This document shows positions 46,193-55,371 of a DNA stretch of 64,000 nucleotides, piece after piece. The notes below the pieces were generated by a model. That model was not told the DNA's origin, searched no databases, and saw nothing but the letters and a program-made list of their open reading frames with translations. Both the position numbers and the translations under genes were made by a program. Each line of letters opens with the position of its first letter. Positions within the stretch are counted from its first letter, which is position 1. Origin of the DNA: Cellulosimicrobium cellulans. GTDB taxonomy: Bacteria > Actinomycetota > Actinomycetes > Actinomycetales > Cellulomonadaceae. Location of the stretch: positions 248,001-312,000 of the forward strand of contig NZ_VEGH01000004.1 in NCBI RefSeq assembly GCF_007679345.1. The letters are read 5' to 3'.

Positions 46193-47161
46193 TCAGGCCG
46201 CGCGGTCGCCCCGCACCCGCGCCAGGAACTCGGTGACCGTGCGCAGGTACTCCGCCCGCGGCCCGTCGGCCGACAGCGCGAGGTCGTGGATGCCGCCCGG
46301 GATCGTCACGAGCGTGACGTCGTCGCCCAGCCGGGGCGCGCGGGCCCAGATCTGCTGCACGTCCAGGACCGTGTCCTGCGCGTCGAGCAGCGGGTTGGTC
46401 CGGGAGTTCGGCCCGGACTCCGCGGCGGTGCACACCAGCACCGGGACGTCGATCCGCAGGCCTCGGGCCAGCCGGGCCTGGCCCCGGCGCACCGCGCGCA
46501 GCCAGCCCGCGCGCACCGGGAAGCCCTCGGCCGGCTTCAGCGCGCGGTCGTACGCCCAGCGCCCGCCGTTGTCGGCGTGCAGGTGCCACGAGTACGCGGA
46601 CGGCCCGTCGGCCAGCACCCGCATCCGGTCGACCGGCCCCAGGCTGTCCAGCACCCAGGTCGACACCACGCGCTGGAACCAGCGGGCGTTGAGGTCGAAC
46701 CACGGGCTGTTCAGCACCAGGGCGTCCACGGCGCCACGGCCGCCGGGGCTGTCCGCCCACAGCGCCGCCGTGAGCCCGCCCGTCGAGTGCGCGTGCACCG
46801 TGAGCCGGTCGTGGCCGAGCTCGTCGCGCAGCAGCCGGGCGGCCAGGCCCAGGTCGGCGCGGTACTCCGCGAGGTCGTCGACGTAGTGCGGCACCTGACC
46901 CTCCCGCCAGGACCGCCCGCACCGGCGCAGGTCGAGGGCGTAGAAGGTGTGCCCCGCGGCGGCGAACGCGTCGGCCAGGTGGGTCTGGAAGAAGTAGTCG
47001 TTGAACCCGTGCACGTGCAGCACCGCGCTGCCGCCCCGGGCGGCGCCGGGCTCCGGGGTCCGGCGCACGACGGTCGCCACCAGATCCGGGTCCGTCGCCG
47101 ACAGAGCGAGCGCGCGCTGCTCCCAGCCCGGCCCGAGCGGGTCGGGCCGCCAGCCGGTCAC
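46193..47161 (-). CDS. Alpha/beta hydrolase, monoacylglycerol lipase/S33-like
   Basis: A 322-residue hydrolase. The nucleophile Ser is in VHAHSTGGLTAAL, the oxyanion region is HVHGFNDYFFQ and the His is in PGGIHDLALS. It resembles serine aminopeptidase S33/lysophospholipase proteins. Its GTG overlaps the MFS transporter stop, so transport and hydrolysis may be linked. It converges on tetR with 9 bases between. Confidence 0.83.
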   Translation of the reverse strand: MTGWRPDPLGPGWEQRALALSATDPDLVATVVRRTPEPGAARGGSAVLHVHGFNDYFFQTHLADAFAAAGHTFYALDLRRCGRSWREGQVPHYVDDLAEYRADLGLAARLLRDELGHDRLTVHAHSTGGLTAALWADSPGGRGAVDALVLNSPWFDLNARWFQRVVSTWVLDSLGPVDRMRVLADGPSAYSWHLHADNGGRWAYDRALKPAEGFPVRAGWLRAVRRGQARLARGLRIDVPVLVCTAAESGPNSRTNPLLDAQDTVLDVQQIWARAPRLGDDVTLVTIPGGIHDLALSADGPRAEYLRTVTEFLARVRGDRAA

Positions 47162-48630
47162 GCGCGCCCCCGGTCGGCCGTCGCGGGCGCCCCGGGCCGG
47201 GCCGCGGCCAGGTGCAGCGGCAGCAGCGCGGCCAGACCGATCGCGATGACGAGCACGATGCCCAGGATGCCCCACCGCTGCGACCCGGCGAGCGCCACCG
47301 CGGTCGAGAACGCGAACGGCGCCAGGAAGCTCGCCGCGCGGCCCGTCGTCGCGTACAGGCCGAAGATCTGGCTCTCCCGCCCGGGCGGCGCGAGGCGGGT
47401 GAGGAGCGACCGGCTCGCGGACTGCGCCGGGCCCACGAACACGCAGAGCAGCAGCCCGCAGACCCAGAACGCCGACGTCCCCGCGCCGGCCAGGGCGAAC
47501 GTGGCCACGCCCGCGACCACCAGCCCGACCAGCGAGACGACGATGAGCACCCGCGGTCCGACGCGGTCGTCGAGCGCGCCCGCCGCGAGCGTCGCGACAC
47601 CGGCGACGACGTTCGCGGCGATCGCGAACACCACGACCTCGCTGGCGGAGAACCCGAACGTGCCGGAGGCGATCACCGCCCCGAACGTGAACACGCCCGC
47701 GAGCCCGTCGCGGTAGACGGCGCTGGCGAGCAGGAACCAGACCGTGCTGCGCGACGTCCGCCACAGGTCGCGCACGTCCGCGACGATCCGGCGGTAGGCC
47801 TCGGCCACCCCGGGCCGGCGCCCCGCCGCGGCGGAGCCCGCCGGGTCGTCCGGCACCGCGACCAGCACCGGGATCGCGAACGCCCCGAACCACAGCGCCG
47901 AGACCAGCACCGCGACCCGGATGTTGACGCCGTCCTCGCCCGTCACGCCGAACCAGCCGACCTCCGGGTCGATGAACCCGACGAACAGCACCAGCAGCAG
48001 CACGATGCCGCCCAGGTAGCCCGCGCCCCAGCCGAGCCCGCTGACTCGGCCGAGCGTGGCCGGGGTCGCCACCCGGGGGAGCAGGGCGTTGTAGTGCACG
48101 CTCGCCAGCTCGAACGTGACGTTCGCCGTGGCGAGCAGCGCGATGCCGACCAGGAGGTTCGCGGTGAGCGAGCCCGGGTCCGGGCGGACCAGGGCCATCG
48201 CCGCGCACAGGGCGACGGTGACCGCGGTCTGCACCGCGAGGTTGCGGCGGCGGCGGCCGGAGCCGTCGGCGCGGGTGCCGGTCAGCGGGGCGAGCACCGC
48301 GATCAGGACGCCCGCGGCCGTCAGGCCCCAGCCGAGCCAGGTCGAGTGCCGCGCCAGCGCGGCGTCCAGGGCGTCCCCGCCCTCCGCGACCACGGCCGGG
48401 TCGACGAACGCGTCGCTGGTCAGCCAGCGGGTGAACACGAAGGTCGTGATGACGGCGTTGAACGCCGCCGAGCCCCAGTCCCACAGGGACCAGGCGACGA
48501 TGCGGCCGCGCGAGCCCGGGGCCGGCGTGCCCGCGGGGGCGCCGGCGCGGCCCGGGTCCCCGGGTCCGGGGGTCGGCGGGCCGGGCGGCCCGGGTGGCGT
48601 CGGCGGCAGCGGGGCGGGGTCGGCGTGCAC
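47158..48630 (-). CDS. MFS transporter, UMF1/Atg22-like
   Basis: A 490-residue membrane protein with about 12 hydrophobic segments. A Pro/Gly-rich N-terminus of about 40 residues is followed by AWSLWDWGSAAFNAVITTFVF, the typical start of UMF1-type transporters, and later GRVSGLGWGAGYLGG. Relatives are related to fungal Atg22 amino-acid exporters; the substrate here is unknown. It is co-transcribed with the downstream hydrolase. Confidence 0.88.
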   Translation of the reverse strand: MHADPAPLPPTPPGPPGPPTPGPGDPGRAGAPAGTPAPGSRGRIVAWSLWDWGSAAFNAVITTFVFTRWLTSDAFVDPAVVAEGGDALDAALARHSTWLGWGLTAAGVLIAVLAPLTGTRADGSGRRRRNLAVQTAVTVALCAAMALVRPDPGSLTANLLVGIALLATANVTFELASVHYNALLPRVATPATLGRVSGLGWGAGYLGGIVLLLVLFVGFIDPEVGWFGVTGEDGVNIRVAVLVSALWFGAFAIPVLVAVPDDPAGSAAAGRRPGVAEAYRRIVADVRDLWRTSRSTVWFLLASAVYRDGLAGVFTFGAVIASGTFGFSASEVVVFAIAANVVAGVATLAAGALDDRVGPRVLIVVSLVGLVVAGVATFALAGAGTSAFWVCGLLLCVFVGPAQSASRSLLTRLAPPGRESQIFGLYATTGRAASFLAPFAFSTAVALAGSQRWGILGIVLVIAIGLAALLPLHLAAARPGAPATADRGRA

Positions 48631-48755
48631 CCGCCAGGCATACCGTCATCGGGCGTCGCGCGCGTGTCGAACGGCTGAACGCGCGGCGACGCGGGCGGTG
48701 GCGTCACCCGTCCGGAGCGGTTGCCGGGCGCGCGGGCCCTGCCTACGGTCCGGCC

Positions 48756-49649
48756 ATGACCGCGACCGTCCGCATCGGCATCTCCGGCTGGCGGTACGCG
48801 CCGTGGCGCGGGGTGTTCTACCCCCGGGGCCTGCCGCAGCGCCGCGAGCTCGAGCACGCCTCCCGGCACCTGGGCACCATCGAGATCAACGGCTCCTTCT
48901 ACGCGCTGCAGCGGCCCGAGTCGTACCAGGCGTGGCGCGCGGAGGTCCCGGAGGGCTTCGTGTTCTCCGTCAAGGGCGGCCGGTTCGTCACGCACATGAA
49001 GAAGCTCGCCGACGTCGAGGTGCCGCTGGCGAACTTCTTCGCCTCCGGGGTGCTCGCGCTCGGCCCGGCGCTCGGGCCGGTGCTGTGGCAGCTGCCGCCG
49101 ACGCTCGGCTACGACCCGGACCGGCTGGCGCGGTTCTTCGACCTGCTGCCGCGGACGACGGCCGCCGCTGCCGAGCTGGCCGGGCGGCACGACGAGCGGC
49201 TCGACGACCGCGCATTCACCACCACCGACGCCGACCGGCCGCTGCGGCACGTGCTGGAGGTGCGGCACGCGTCGTTCGAGACCCCGGAGTTCCCGGCGCT
49301 GCTGCAGGCGCACGGCATCGGCCTCGTGGTCGCCGACACCGCCGGCCGCTGGCCGTACCTGGAGGACGTGACGTCGGACCTGGTCTACGTGCGGCTGCAC
49401 GGCGACTCCGAGCTGTACGTCTCGGGCTACGACGACCCGGCGCTCGACCGGTGGGCGGCGCGGGTGCGGGCGTGGGCGGCCGGCGGGGAGCCGGACGACG
49501 CGCGCCGGCTGGGTCCGCCGGCCCCCGCGGCGCCGGAGGGCCGGGACGTCTACGTGTACTTCGACAACGACGCGAAGGTGCGGGCCCCGGTCGACGCGAT
49601 GGCCCTGGCGGCTCGCCTGGGCGTCGGTCCGCCGCCCACCCGGGACTGA
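48756..49649 (+). CDS. DUF72 family protein
   Basis: A 297-residue TIM-barrel-like DUF72 protein. It has the opening IGISGWRYAPWRGVFYP, the EINGSFYALQRPESYQAW segment, FSVKGGRFVTHMKKL and the final YVYFDNDAKVRAP. The family is widespread, and no enzymatic activity is firmly established. A long hairpin follows its end. Confidence 0.9.
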   Translation: MTATVRIGISGWRYAPWRGVFYPRGLPQRRELEHASRHLGTIEINGSFYALQRPESYQAWRAEVPEGFVFSVKGGRFVTHMKKLADVEVPLANFFASGVLALGPALGPVLWQLPPTLGYDPDRLARFFDLLPRTTAAAAELAGRHDERLDDRAFTTTDADRPLRHVLEVRHASFETPEFPALLQAHGIGLVVADTAGRWPYLEDVTSDLVYVRLHGDSELYVSGYDDPALDRWAARVRAWAAGGEPDDARRLGPPAPAAPEGRDVYVYFDNDAKVRAPVDAMALAARLGVGPPPTRD

Positions 49650-49725
49650 CGGGGCCGACCCGGGGCGTTCCGGCGCGCGCGGTCCGACGCCTGCGGCCCG
49701 TCGCGGGCGGCCCGACCTACCCGAG

Positions 49726-49775
49726 TGGATCCGTTCGCACGGACACGCTCGGGCGTGTTCGTGCGAAAGGATCCA
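49726..49775. terminator. 23-bp near-perfect hairpin, bidirectional terminator
   Basis: Arms 49726-49748 and 49753-49775 match at 21 of 23 positions, one mismatch being a G-U pair, with a 4-base loop TCGG. It lies between the convergent DUF72 and S4 genes. Confidence 0.8.
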
Positions 49776-49815
49776 TTCGCGCGACGCCGGCCGGCCGTAC
49801 GCGGGCCCCGTCGGG

Positions 49816-50382
49816 TCAGCCGCGGCCGCGGAGGCGGTCGATCTCGCGGCGCTCGCGCTTGGTGGGGCGGCCGGCGCCGCGATCGCGCTGCGCCGCCACC
49901 GCCACCTGGTCCGGGGGCGGGGGTGCCGGCGTGCGGTCGACGTAGCAGCGGGCGGCGGGCTCCGGCCCGACCCGGCGCTCCAGGACGTGCGCGACCTCGA
50001 CGATCCGCTCGGGCCCCTCGCCGCGGACCCGGACCTCGTCGCCGACCTTGACCGAGGTCGCCGGCTTGGCGCGCTCGCCGTTGACCCGCACGTGGCCCGC
50101 GCGGCACGCGGTCGCCGCCGCGGCGCGGGTCTTGGTGAGCCGGACGGCCCACACCCAGCGGTCGACACGGGTGGACGGCGGCCCCGCGGGCAGCGGCTTG
50201 GCGGCGGGCGCGGGGGAGCCTGGTGCGACCGCTCCGGCACCGGGCGCGCGAGGGTCGGCAGCGGGCGCACCCGCGCCGGGGACGCCTGTGCCGCCGGACG
50301 CGACCGCGTGCCGGGCCGCTGCCGCGGGACGGGTGTCGCCGCCGCCGGGTCCGCCGCCGGCCGCCCGCTCGTCGCTCTCCAC
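49816..50382 (-). CDS. S4-domain RNA-binding protein, Hsp15-like
   Basis: A 188-residue protein. A Gly/Ala/Pro-rich N-terminus (about 1-68) precedes an S4 domain (about 70-125) with RVDRWVWAVRLTKTR and AGHVRVNGERAKPATSVKVGDEV. The C-terminus is basic (GRPTKRERREIDRLRGRG). Hsp15 binds free 50S ribosomal subunits that carry nascent chains. The low-complexity N-terminus is unusual and may be an over-long start; GTG or later starts cannot be excluded. Confidence 0.85.
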   Translation of the reverse strand: MESDERAAGGGPGGGDTRPAAAARHAVASGGTGVPGAGAPAADPRAPGAGAVAPGSPAPAAKPLPAGPPSTRVDRWVWAVRLTKTRAAAATACRAGHVRVNGERAKPATSVKVGDEVRVRGEGPERIVEVAHVLERRVGPEPAARCYVDRTPAPPPPDQVAVAAQRDRGAGRPTKRERREIDRLRGRG

Positions 50383-50395
50383 GTCGCCGCTCCGG

Positions 50396-51406
50396 TCAAG
50401 CCGCGGCCCGGGCGGAACCGAGGATCTCGGCCGCGTCGTGCCCGCCCGGTTGCTCGCCGGCCGCCGCGGCGGCCTCGGCCAGCCGCAGGAGTGCCGCGTT
50501 GAGCGGGGTCGCGACCCCGTGCAGGCGGCCGAGCAGCACGATCTCCCCGTTCAGGTACGCGGCCTCGATCGACCCGGCGCCGCGCACCAGGCTCTGCCAG
50601 GACGACCCGCCGCGCCGGCTGACGCCCGGCAGCTCGACGAGGGTGAAGTCGCTGCGGGCCTCCGCTTCGTCCTCGGGCGACGTCGGCTCGATCCCCGCCG
50701 CCGCGAGGACCGCGCGCGCCTCCGCGACCGTCGCGGTCAGCAGCTCCTTCGCCGCCGGCTCGCGGACCGGGCCGCACAGCGCCTCGACGGCGTTGCCGAG
50801 GTTGCTCAGCAGCTTCGCGTACTTCCAGGCCATGACGTCCCGCACGACCGGCGCGCGGAAGCCCACCGCCTCCAGGTCGGCCGCCACGGCCGCCAGGTCG
50901 GGGTCGGGCGCGCCCGCCGGGTACGAGCCGAGCGTCAGCACCCCGGTCACGGGGCTGCCCGCCGCGGAGACCCGGCCGGGCTCGAGGAACGTCGCGGGCA
51001 GCCACACGCACATCCCGACGACGCGGGCGAACCGGCGCAGCGCCGTGCGCTCGTTGTCGACGCCGTTCTGCGCGCACACCAGCAGCAGGTCCTCGCCCGC
51101 GGTGCGCCCGCCGGCGACCGGACGACCCGCCCACTGCGCCGTCGTCGCGGCGGTGTCCTGGCCCTTCACGGCGAGCACCAGCACGTCGTCCGGGCGCAGG
51201 TCCACGTCCTCGGGCCCGGCCGCCGTCGCGGCGCGCACGACCCGCGCGCCGGCGGGGGTCGTGAGGTGCAGGCCGTCGGACCGCAGCGCGTCGAGGTGGG
51301 CGCCGCGCGCGACGAGCACGACCTCGCGCCCCGCCTCGGCCAGCAGCCCGCCGATGGTCCCGCCGACCGCGCCGGCGCCGATGATCACGTATCGCACGCG
51401 TGCCAC
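50396..51406 (-). CDS. Ketopantoate reductase family (ApbA/PanE-like) protein
   Basis: A 336-residue NADPH-dependent reductase. The Rossmann motif is VIIGAGAVGGTIGGLLAEAG at the start. The catalytic-Lys region is MAWKYAKLLSNLGNAVEAL (about 175-193), and the C-terminal substrate domain contains SIEAAYLNGEIVLLGRLHG. PanE reduces ketopantoate in pantothenate synthesis, but many relatives have other substrates. It lies 13 bases upstream of the S4 gene and probably shares its transcript. Confidence 0.88.
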   Translation of the reverse strand: MARVRYVIIGAGAVGGTIGGLLAEAGREVVLVARGAHLDALRSDGLHLTTPAGARVVRAATAAGPEDVDLRPDDVLVLAVKGQDTAATTAQWAGRPVAGGRTAGEDLLLVCAQNGVDNERTALRRFARVVGMCVWLPATFLEPGRVSAAGSPVTGVLTLGSYPAGAPDPDLAAVAADLEAVGFRAPVVRDVMAWKYAKLLSNLGNAVEALCGPVREPAAKELLTATVAEARAVLAAAGIEPTSPEDEAEARSDFTLVELPGVSRRGGSSWQSLVRGAGSIEAAYLNGEIVLLGRLHGVATPLNAALLRLAEAAAAAGEQPGGHDAAEILGSARAAA

Positions 51407-51504
51407 CGTGCCACACGCGGCGCCCTCGCGGCGCCCGGGGCCGGTCGCCGGACGCCCGCGTCCCGGGTGCGGACCGCCCCGGACGCCGACGTACGGTGGA
51501 GGCC

Positions 51505-52728
51505 ATGACCTCCTCCGTCGTCGCCGTCACCGGCGGCCATGTCGTCCCCGTCTCCTCCGACCCGATCGACGGCGGCACCGTCCTCATCCGCGACGGCCGC
51601 ATCGAGGCCGTCGGTGCCGACGTCGCGGTCCCCGAGGGTGCGACCGTGATCGACGCGACCGGCCGCTGGGTGCTGCCGGGCTTCGTCGAGGCGCACGGTC
51701 ACGTGGGCATCCACGAGGAGGGCGAGGGCGTCGCGGGCAACGACACCAACGAGATGACCGGCCCGAACATGGCGGCCGTCCGCGCGATCGACGCGGTGAA
51801 CATCGACGACGAGGGCTTCCGCGACGCGCTGTCCGGCGGCGTCACCTCGGTCGTCGTGAAGCCGGGCTCGGGCAACCCGATCGGCGGCCAGTCGGTCGCG
51901 ATCAAGTCCTGGGGCGGCCGCACCATCGACGAGCAGGTCATCAAGGCGGCCGTCTCCGTGAAGTCGGCGCTCGGCGAGAACCCCAAGCGGGTGTACGCCG
52001 AGAAGAAGCAGACGCCGTCGACCCGGCTCGGCACCGCGCTGATCATCCGGCAGGCGTTCACCGACGCCCAGCACTACCGCGCCGCGCGCGCCGCCGCCGA
52101 GGCCAAGGGCGAGCCGTTCAAGGTCGACCTCGGCCTGGAGGCGCTGGCGCGGGTGCTCGACGGCGAGCTCGCCTGGGACCAGCACGCGCACCGGCACGAC
52201 GACTTGGTGACGGCCATCCGGCTGGCCGACGAGTTCGGCTACCGCCTGGTGCTGAACCACGGCACCGAGGGCCACAAGATCGCGGACGTCATCGCCGAGC
52301 GGGACATCCCGGTGATCTTCGGGCCGATGTTCACCTCGCGGTCCAAGGTCGAGCTCCGGGACCGCGCCATCGCCAACCTCGCCGCGCTCGCGAAGGCCGG
52401 CGTCCGGGTCGCGATCACCACGGACCACCCGGTGGTGCCGATCAACTTCCTGGTGCACCAGGCGACGCTCGCGGTGAAGGACGGCCTGCCGCGGGACACC
52501 GCGCTGGAGGCGCTCACCGTCAACCCGGCCTCGTTCCTCGGCCTGGACGACCGGGTGGGCGCGCTGGAGCCGGGCCGGGACGGCGACGTGGTGATCTGGT
52601 CCGGCGACCCGCTCGACGTGCACGCCCGCGCGGAGCACGTCCTCATCGAGGGCCGCACGGTCTACACCTGGGACGAAGCGACCCGGACGGCCCACGTGGT
52701 GGAGCGGTCGGAGCGCTTCACGGCCTGA
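51505..52728 (+). CDS. Amidohydrolase, imidazolonepropionase-like
   Basis: A 407-residue amidohydrolase. Metal-binding segments are VEAHGHVGIHEEG, DQHAHRHDD, LNHGTEGHKIADV and ITTDHPVVPINFL. The replacement of the first HxH by HGH is a mark of this subgroup. The substrate is unknown and no neighbours point to a pathway. GTGGAGGCC precedes the ATG. Confidence 0.83.
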   Translation: MTSSVVAVTGGHVVPVSSDPIDGGTVLIRDGRIEAVGADVAVPEGATVIDATGRWVLPGFVEAHGHVGIHEEGEGVAGNDTNEMTGPNMAAVRAIDAVNIDDEGFRDALSGGVTSVVVKPGSGNPIGGQSVAIKSWGGRTIDEQVIKAAVSVKSALGENPKRVYAEKKQTPSTRLGTALIIRQAFTDAQHYRAARAAAEAKGEPFKVDLGLEALARVLDGELAWDQHAHRHDDLVTAIRLADEFGYRLVLNHGTEGHKIADVIAERDIPVIFGPMFTSRSKVELRDRAIANLAALAKAGVRVAITTDHPVVPINFLVHQATLAVKDGLPRDTALEALTVNPASFLGLDDRVGALEPGRDGDVVIWSGDPLDVHARAEHVLIEGRTVYTWDEATRTAHVVERSERFTA

Positions 52729-52747
52729 CCGGCGCGTCCCCGGCCGT

Positions 52748-52813
52748 GAGGTCGTCACAACCGCGTGAGGTCGTCACCACGGTGTGACGACCTCGCCGCG
52801 ATGTGACGACCTC
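52748..52813 (+). terminator. Double inverted repeat built from GAGGTCGTCAC units
   Basis: Two direct copies of GTGAGGTCGTCAC (52746-52758 and 52765-52777) are followed by two copies of the complement GTGACGACCTC (52784-52794 and 52803-52813). They can fold as one long interrupted hairpin. It follows the amidohydrolase stop. Confidence 0.7.
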
Positions 52814-52929
52814 GGGCGCCGGCGGCGGTTCATGGGCGGCGCTCAGGGAGGGTTCAGCGGTCGTCCGGGATCGGGGCGTTCTCTTGCTCCTGTCGGCGCC
52901 ACAGCGGCGCCCCGCAGGAGGTGTCCGGA

Positions 52930-54246
52930 ATGGACCAGCACGACCAGGCCGCCCAGTCGACCGATCCGCAGCAGCCCGCAGCGCTCTCCGGCCACGCCGC
53001 GTACCCCGGCGACGCGGCCGCCGCCCCACCCGCCCCGCGCCGCTCCCGCCGGCGCCGCACCGCCGTCGCCCTGGTCGCCTCGGGTGCCGTCGCCGGGGCC
53101 CTGGTCCTCGGCGGGTCGGCGGTCGCGCTCGGCTGGCCCGCGGGCACCGCCGGCACCGGGCTCACCGCCTCGGCCGGCCCGGACGGCTCCGCGTCCGGCC
53201 TCGGCGGGTGGAGCGGGGCCACCGGGTCGCAGGGCGGCTCGTCCTCCGGCTACGGGTACGGGGGGTCCGCACCGTCGACCGGCACCGGCACCCTGGACAC
53301 GAGCACCGCCACCGAGGCCCAGCAGCAGGGCGTGGTGCTGATCGACACGGTGCTCGGCTACCAGTCCGCCGAGGCGGCGGGCAGCGGCGTCGTGCTCACC
53401 TCGGACGGCCTGGTGCTCACCAACAACCACGTGGTCGAGGGCGCCACCGAGATCACCGTCACGATCGGCACCACCGGCGCGACGTACACCGCCCAGGTCG
53501 TCGGCACCGACGCCACCGCCGACGTCGCCGTCCTCCAGCTCGACGGCGCGTCCGGGCTGACCACGGCCACGCTCGACGCCGATGGCGACCTCGCCGTGGG
53601 CGACGCGGTCACGGCGGTCGGCAACGCGCAGGGCGGCGGCGTGCTCCTCGCGGCGGACGGCACCGTCACCGCGCTGGACCAGTCGATCACCACCCGGGCC
53701 GAGGGGGTCTCGTCAGGGGAGTCGCTGACCGGGCTGATCCAGGTGGACGCGGACGTGGTCTCGGGCGACTCCGGCGGCGCGCTGCTGGACGACCAGGGCG
53801 AGGTCGTCGGCATCACGACCGCCGCGTCCTCCGGCTCGTCGGACATCACCGGCTTCGCCATCCCGATCGACGACGCCCTGGACGTGGCGACGCAGATCGT
53901 CGCGGGCCACGACTCCGACACGATCACGCTCGGCTACCCGGCGTTCCTCGGCGTGCAGCTGGCGACCGGCAGCGCGACCCTCCCGGGCCTCGGTGGGGCG
54001 ACCGGCTGGACCGGCACCGGCGCGACCGTCGCGGGCGTCGTCGACGGAACCCCGGCGGCGCAGGCCGGCCTGGCGGCGGGCGACGCGATCACCGCGGTCG
54101 ACGGCACCGCCGTGGCGGACGGCGACGCGCTGAGCGCGGCGCTCGCGGCGCACGCCCCCGGCGACCAGGTGACGCTGACCTGGACCGCCGCCGACGGCAC
54201 CGCGCAGACGGCGACCGTCACCCTGATCGCGGGCCCGGCGGACTGA
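52930..54246 (+). CDS. HtrA-like S1C serine protease with PDZ domain
   Basis: A 438-residue membrane-anchored protease. A cytoplasmic basic stretch (RRSRRRR) precedes one membrane helix (about 46-66) and a Gly/Ser-rich linker. The trypsin-like domain has the His in TNNHVVEG, the Asp in TADVAVLQL and the Ser in GDSGGALLD. A PDZ domain (about 345-435) follows, with GTPAAQAGLAAGDAI. It acts in envelope protein quality control. AGGAGG precedes the ATG; a GTG nine bases upstream is less likely. Confidence 0.92.
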   Translation: MDQHDQAAQSTDPQQPAALSGHAAYPGDAAAAPPAPRRSRRRRTAVALVASGAVAGALVLGGSAVALGWPAGTAGTGLTASAGPDGSASGLGGWSGATGSQGGSSSGYGYGGSAPSTGTGTLDTSTATEAQQQGVVLIDTVLGYQSAEAAGSGVVLTSDGLVLTNNHVVEGATEITVTIGTTGATYTAQVVGTDATADVAVLQLDGASGLTTATLDADGDLAVGDAVTAVGNAQGGGVLLAADGTVTALDQSITTRAEGVSSGESLTGLIQVDADVVSGDSGGALLDDQGEVVGITTAASSGSSDITGFAIPIDDALDVATQIVAGHDSDTITLGYPAFLGVQLATGSATLPGLGGATGWTGTGATVAGVVDGTPAAQAGLAAGDAITAVDGTAVADGDALSAALAAHAPGDQVTLTWTAADGTAQTATVTLIAGPAD

Positions 54247-54363
54247 CCCGGCGCCCGGCCCGGGCCCCGGGCCGCCCGCTCGCCGGGTGGCCGGGCGTCC
54301 GGGCAGCCCGGCGGCCGGGCGCGCCCGCCCGCGCCGCACCGGCAGGCCCTACGCTGACGCACC

Positions 54364-55371
54364 ATGGCCGTCACGATGCAGGACGTCGCGCGCCGCGCCG
54401 CCGTGTCCGTGAAGACGGTGTCCCGGGTGGTCAACGACGAGCCGCACATCAGCCCGGACAAGCGGGCGCGGGTGCTCGCGGCGATCGACGAGCTCGGCTA
54501 CCGGCTCAACCCCGCCGCGCGGACGCTGCGCACGGGCCGGTCGGGCGTCATCGGCCTCGGGCTGCCCGACCTGCGCGAGCCGTACTACGCCGAGCTCGCG
54601 CACGCCGTGCTCCAGCAGGCCGGCCGGCGCGGCCTGACGGTGCTCGTCGACCCGACCGGCGGCGACCGGGACCGCGAGCTCGCGCTGCTGCGCGGGCGCG
54701 GCGGCGGGCTGGACGGCGTGCTGCTGTACGCGCTGGGCGTGGGAGCCGAGGACGCCGACGCCGCGGCGCTGCCCGCGGTGCTGCTGGGGGAGCGGGTCGC
54801 ACCCGGGGCCGCGGCCGCGGTCGACGCCGACCCCGCGGTGGCCGCCGCCGTCGCCCACCTGGTCGAGACGGGGCGGCGGCGGATCGCCGTGCTCGGGGCC
54901 GATCCCCGCCCAGGGTCCCCGGGCGCGCGCCGGACCGCCGCGTTCCGCCGCGCCGCCCGCGACGCCGGTCTCGACGTCGACGAGGCGCTGCTGCTCGACG
55001 TCGGGCCCCGCTGGGGCCGCCAGGCGGGCGCCGAGGCCGCGGCCCGGCTGCTCGACTCCGGCCGGCCGGTCGACGCGCTGATCGCGCACACCGACGCCCT
55101 GGCGCTGGGGGCGCTGCGCGCCGCGCTCGACCGGGGGCTGCGGGTGCCCGAGGACCTGGCCGTCGTCGGGTCCGGGGACACGGAGGACGCCCGGTACGCC
55201 GTGCCGTCCCTGACGTCGATCGCGCAGGGCACCAGCGAGGTGGCCGGCACCGCCGTGGCGCTGCTCGAGGACCGGATCGAGGGCCGCGCCCCGCGGGGCG
55301 ACGGGGCGCGCGCGGCCGCCGCCGTCGAGCTGCGCCTGCGCGAGTCCACGCTCGGGGTGGGGGTCGCGTGA
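54364..55371 (+). CDS. LacI family regulator (first of tandem pair)
   Basis: A 335-residue LacI protein. The helix-turn-helix is TMQDVARRAAVSVKTVSRVV (about 4-23), followed by the hinge and a ligand domain of slightly reduced length, with GSGDTEDARYAVPSLTSI. The start of a second LacI gene overlaps its stop (GTGA), so both are made together. It probably shares control of the GH127 operon; the ligand is unknown. Confidence 0.9.
   Translation: MAVTMQDVARRAAVSVKTVSRVVNDEPHISPDKRARVLAAIDELGYRLNPAARTLRTGRSGVIGLGLPDLREPYYAELAHAVLQQAGRRGLTVLVDPTGGDRDRELALLRGRGGGLDGVLLYALGVGAEDADAAALPAVLLGERVAPGAAAAVDADPAVAAAVAHLVETGRRRIAVLGADPRPGSPGARRTAAFRRAARDAGLDVDEALLLDVGPRWGRQAGAEAAARLLDSGRPVDALIAHTDALALGALRAALDRGLRVPEDLAVVGSGDTEDARYAVPSLTSIAQGTSEVAGTAVALLEDRIEGRAPRGDGARAAAAVELRLRESTLGVGVA

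Noticed and set aside
53281..54000. Short direct repeats in the protease gene as a repeat array
   Set aside because: They come from Gly/Ser/Thr-rich coding sequence and are not evenly spaced.
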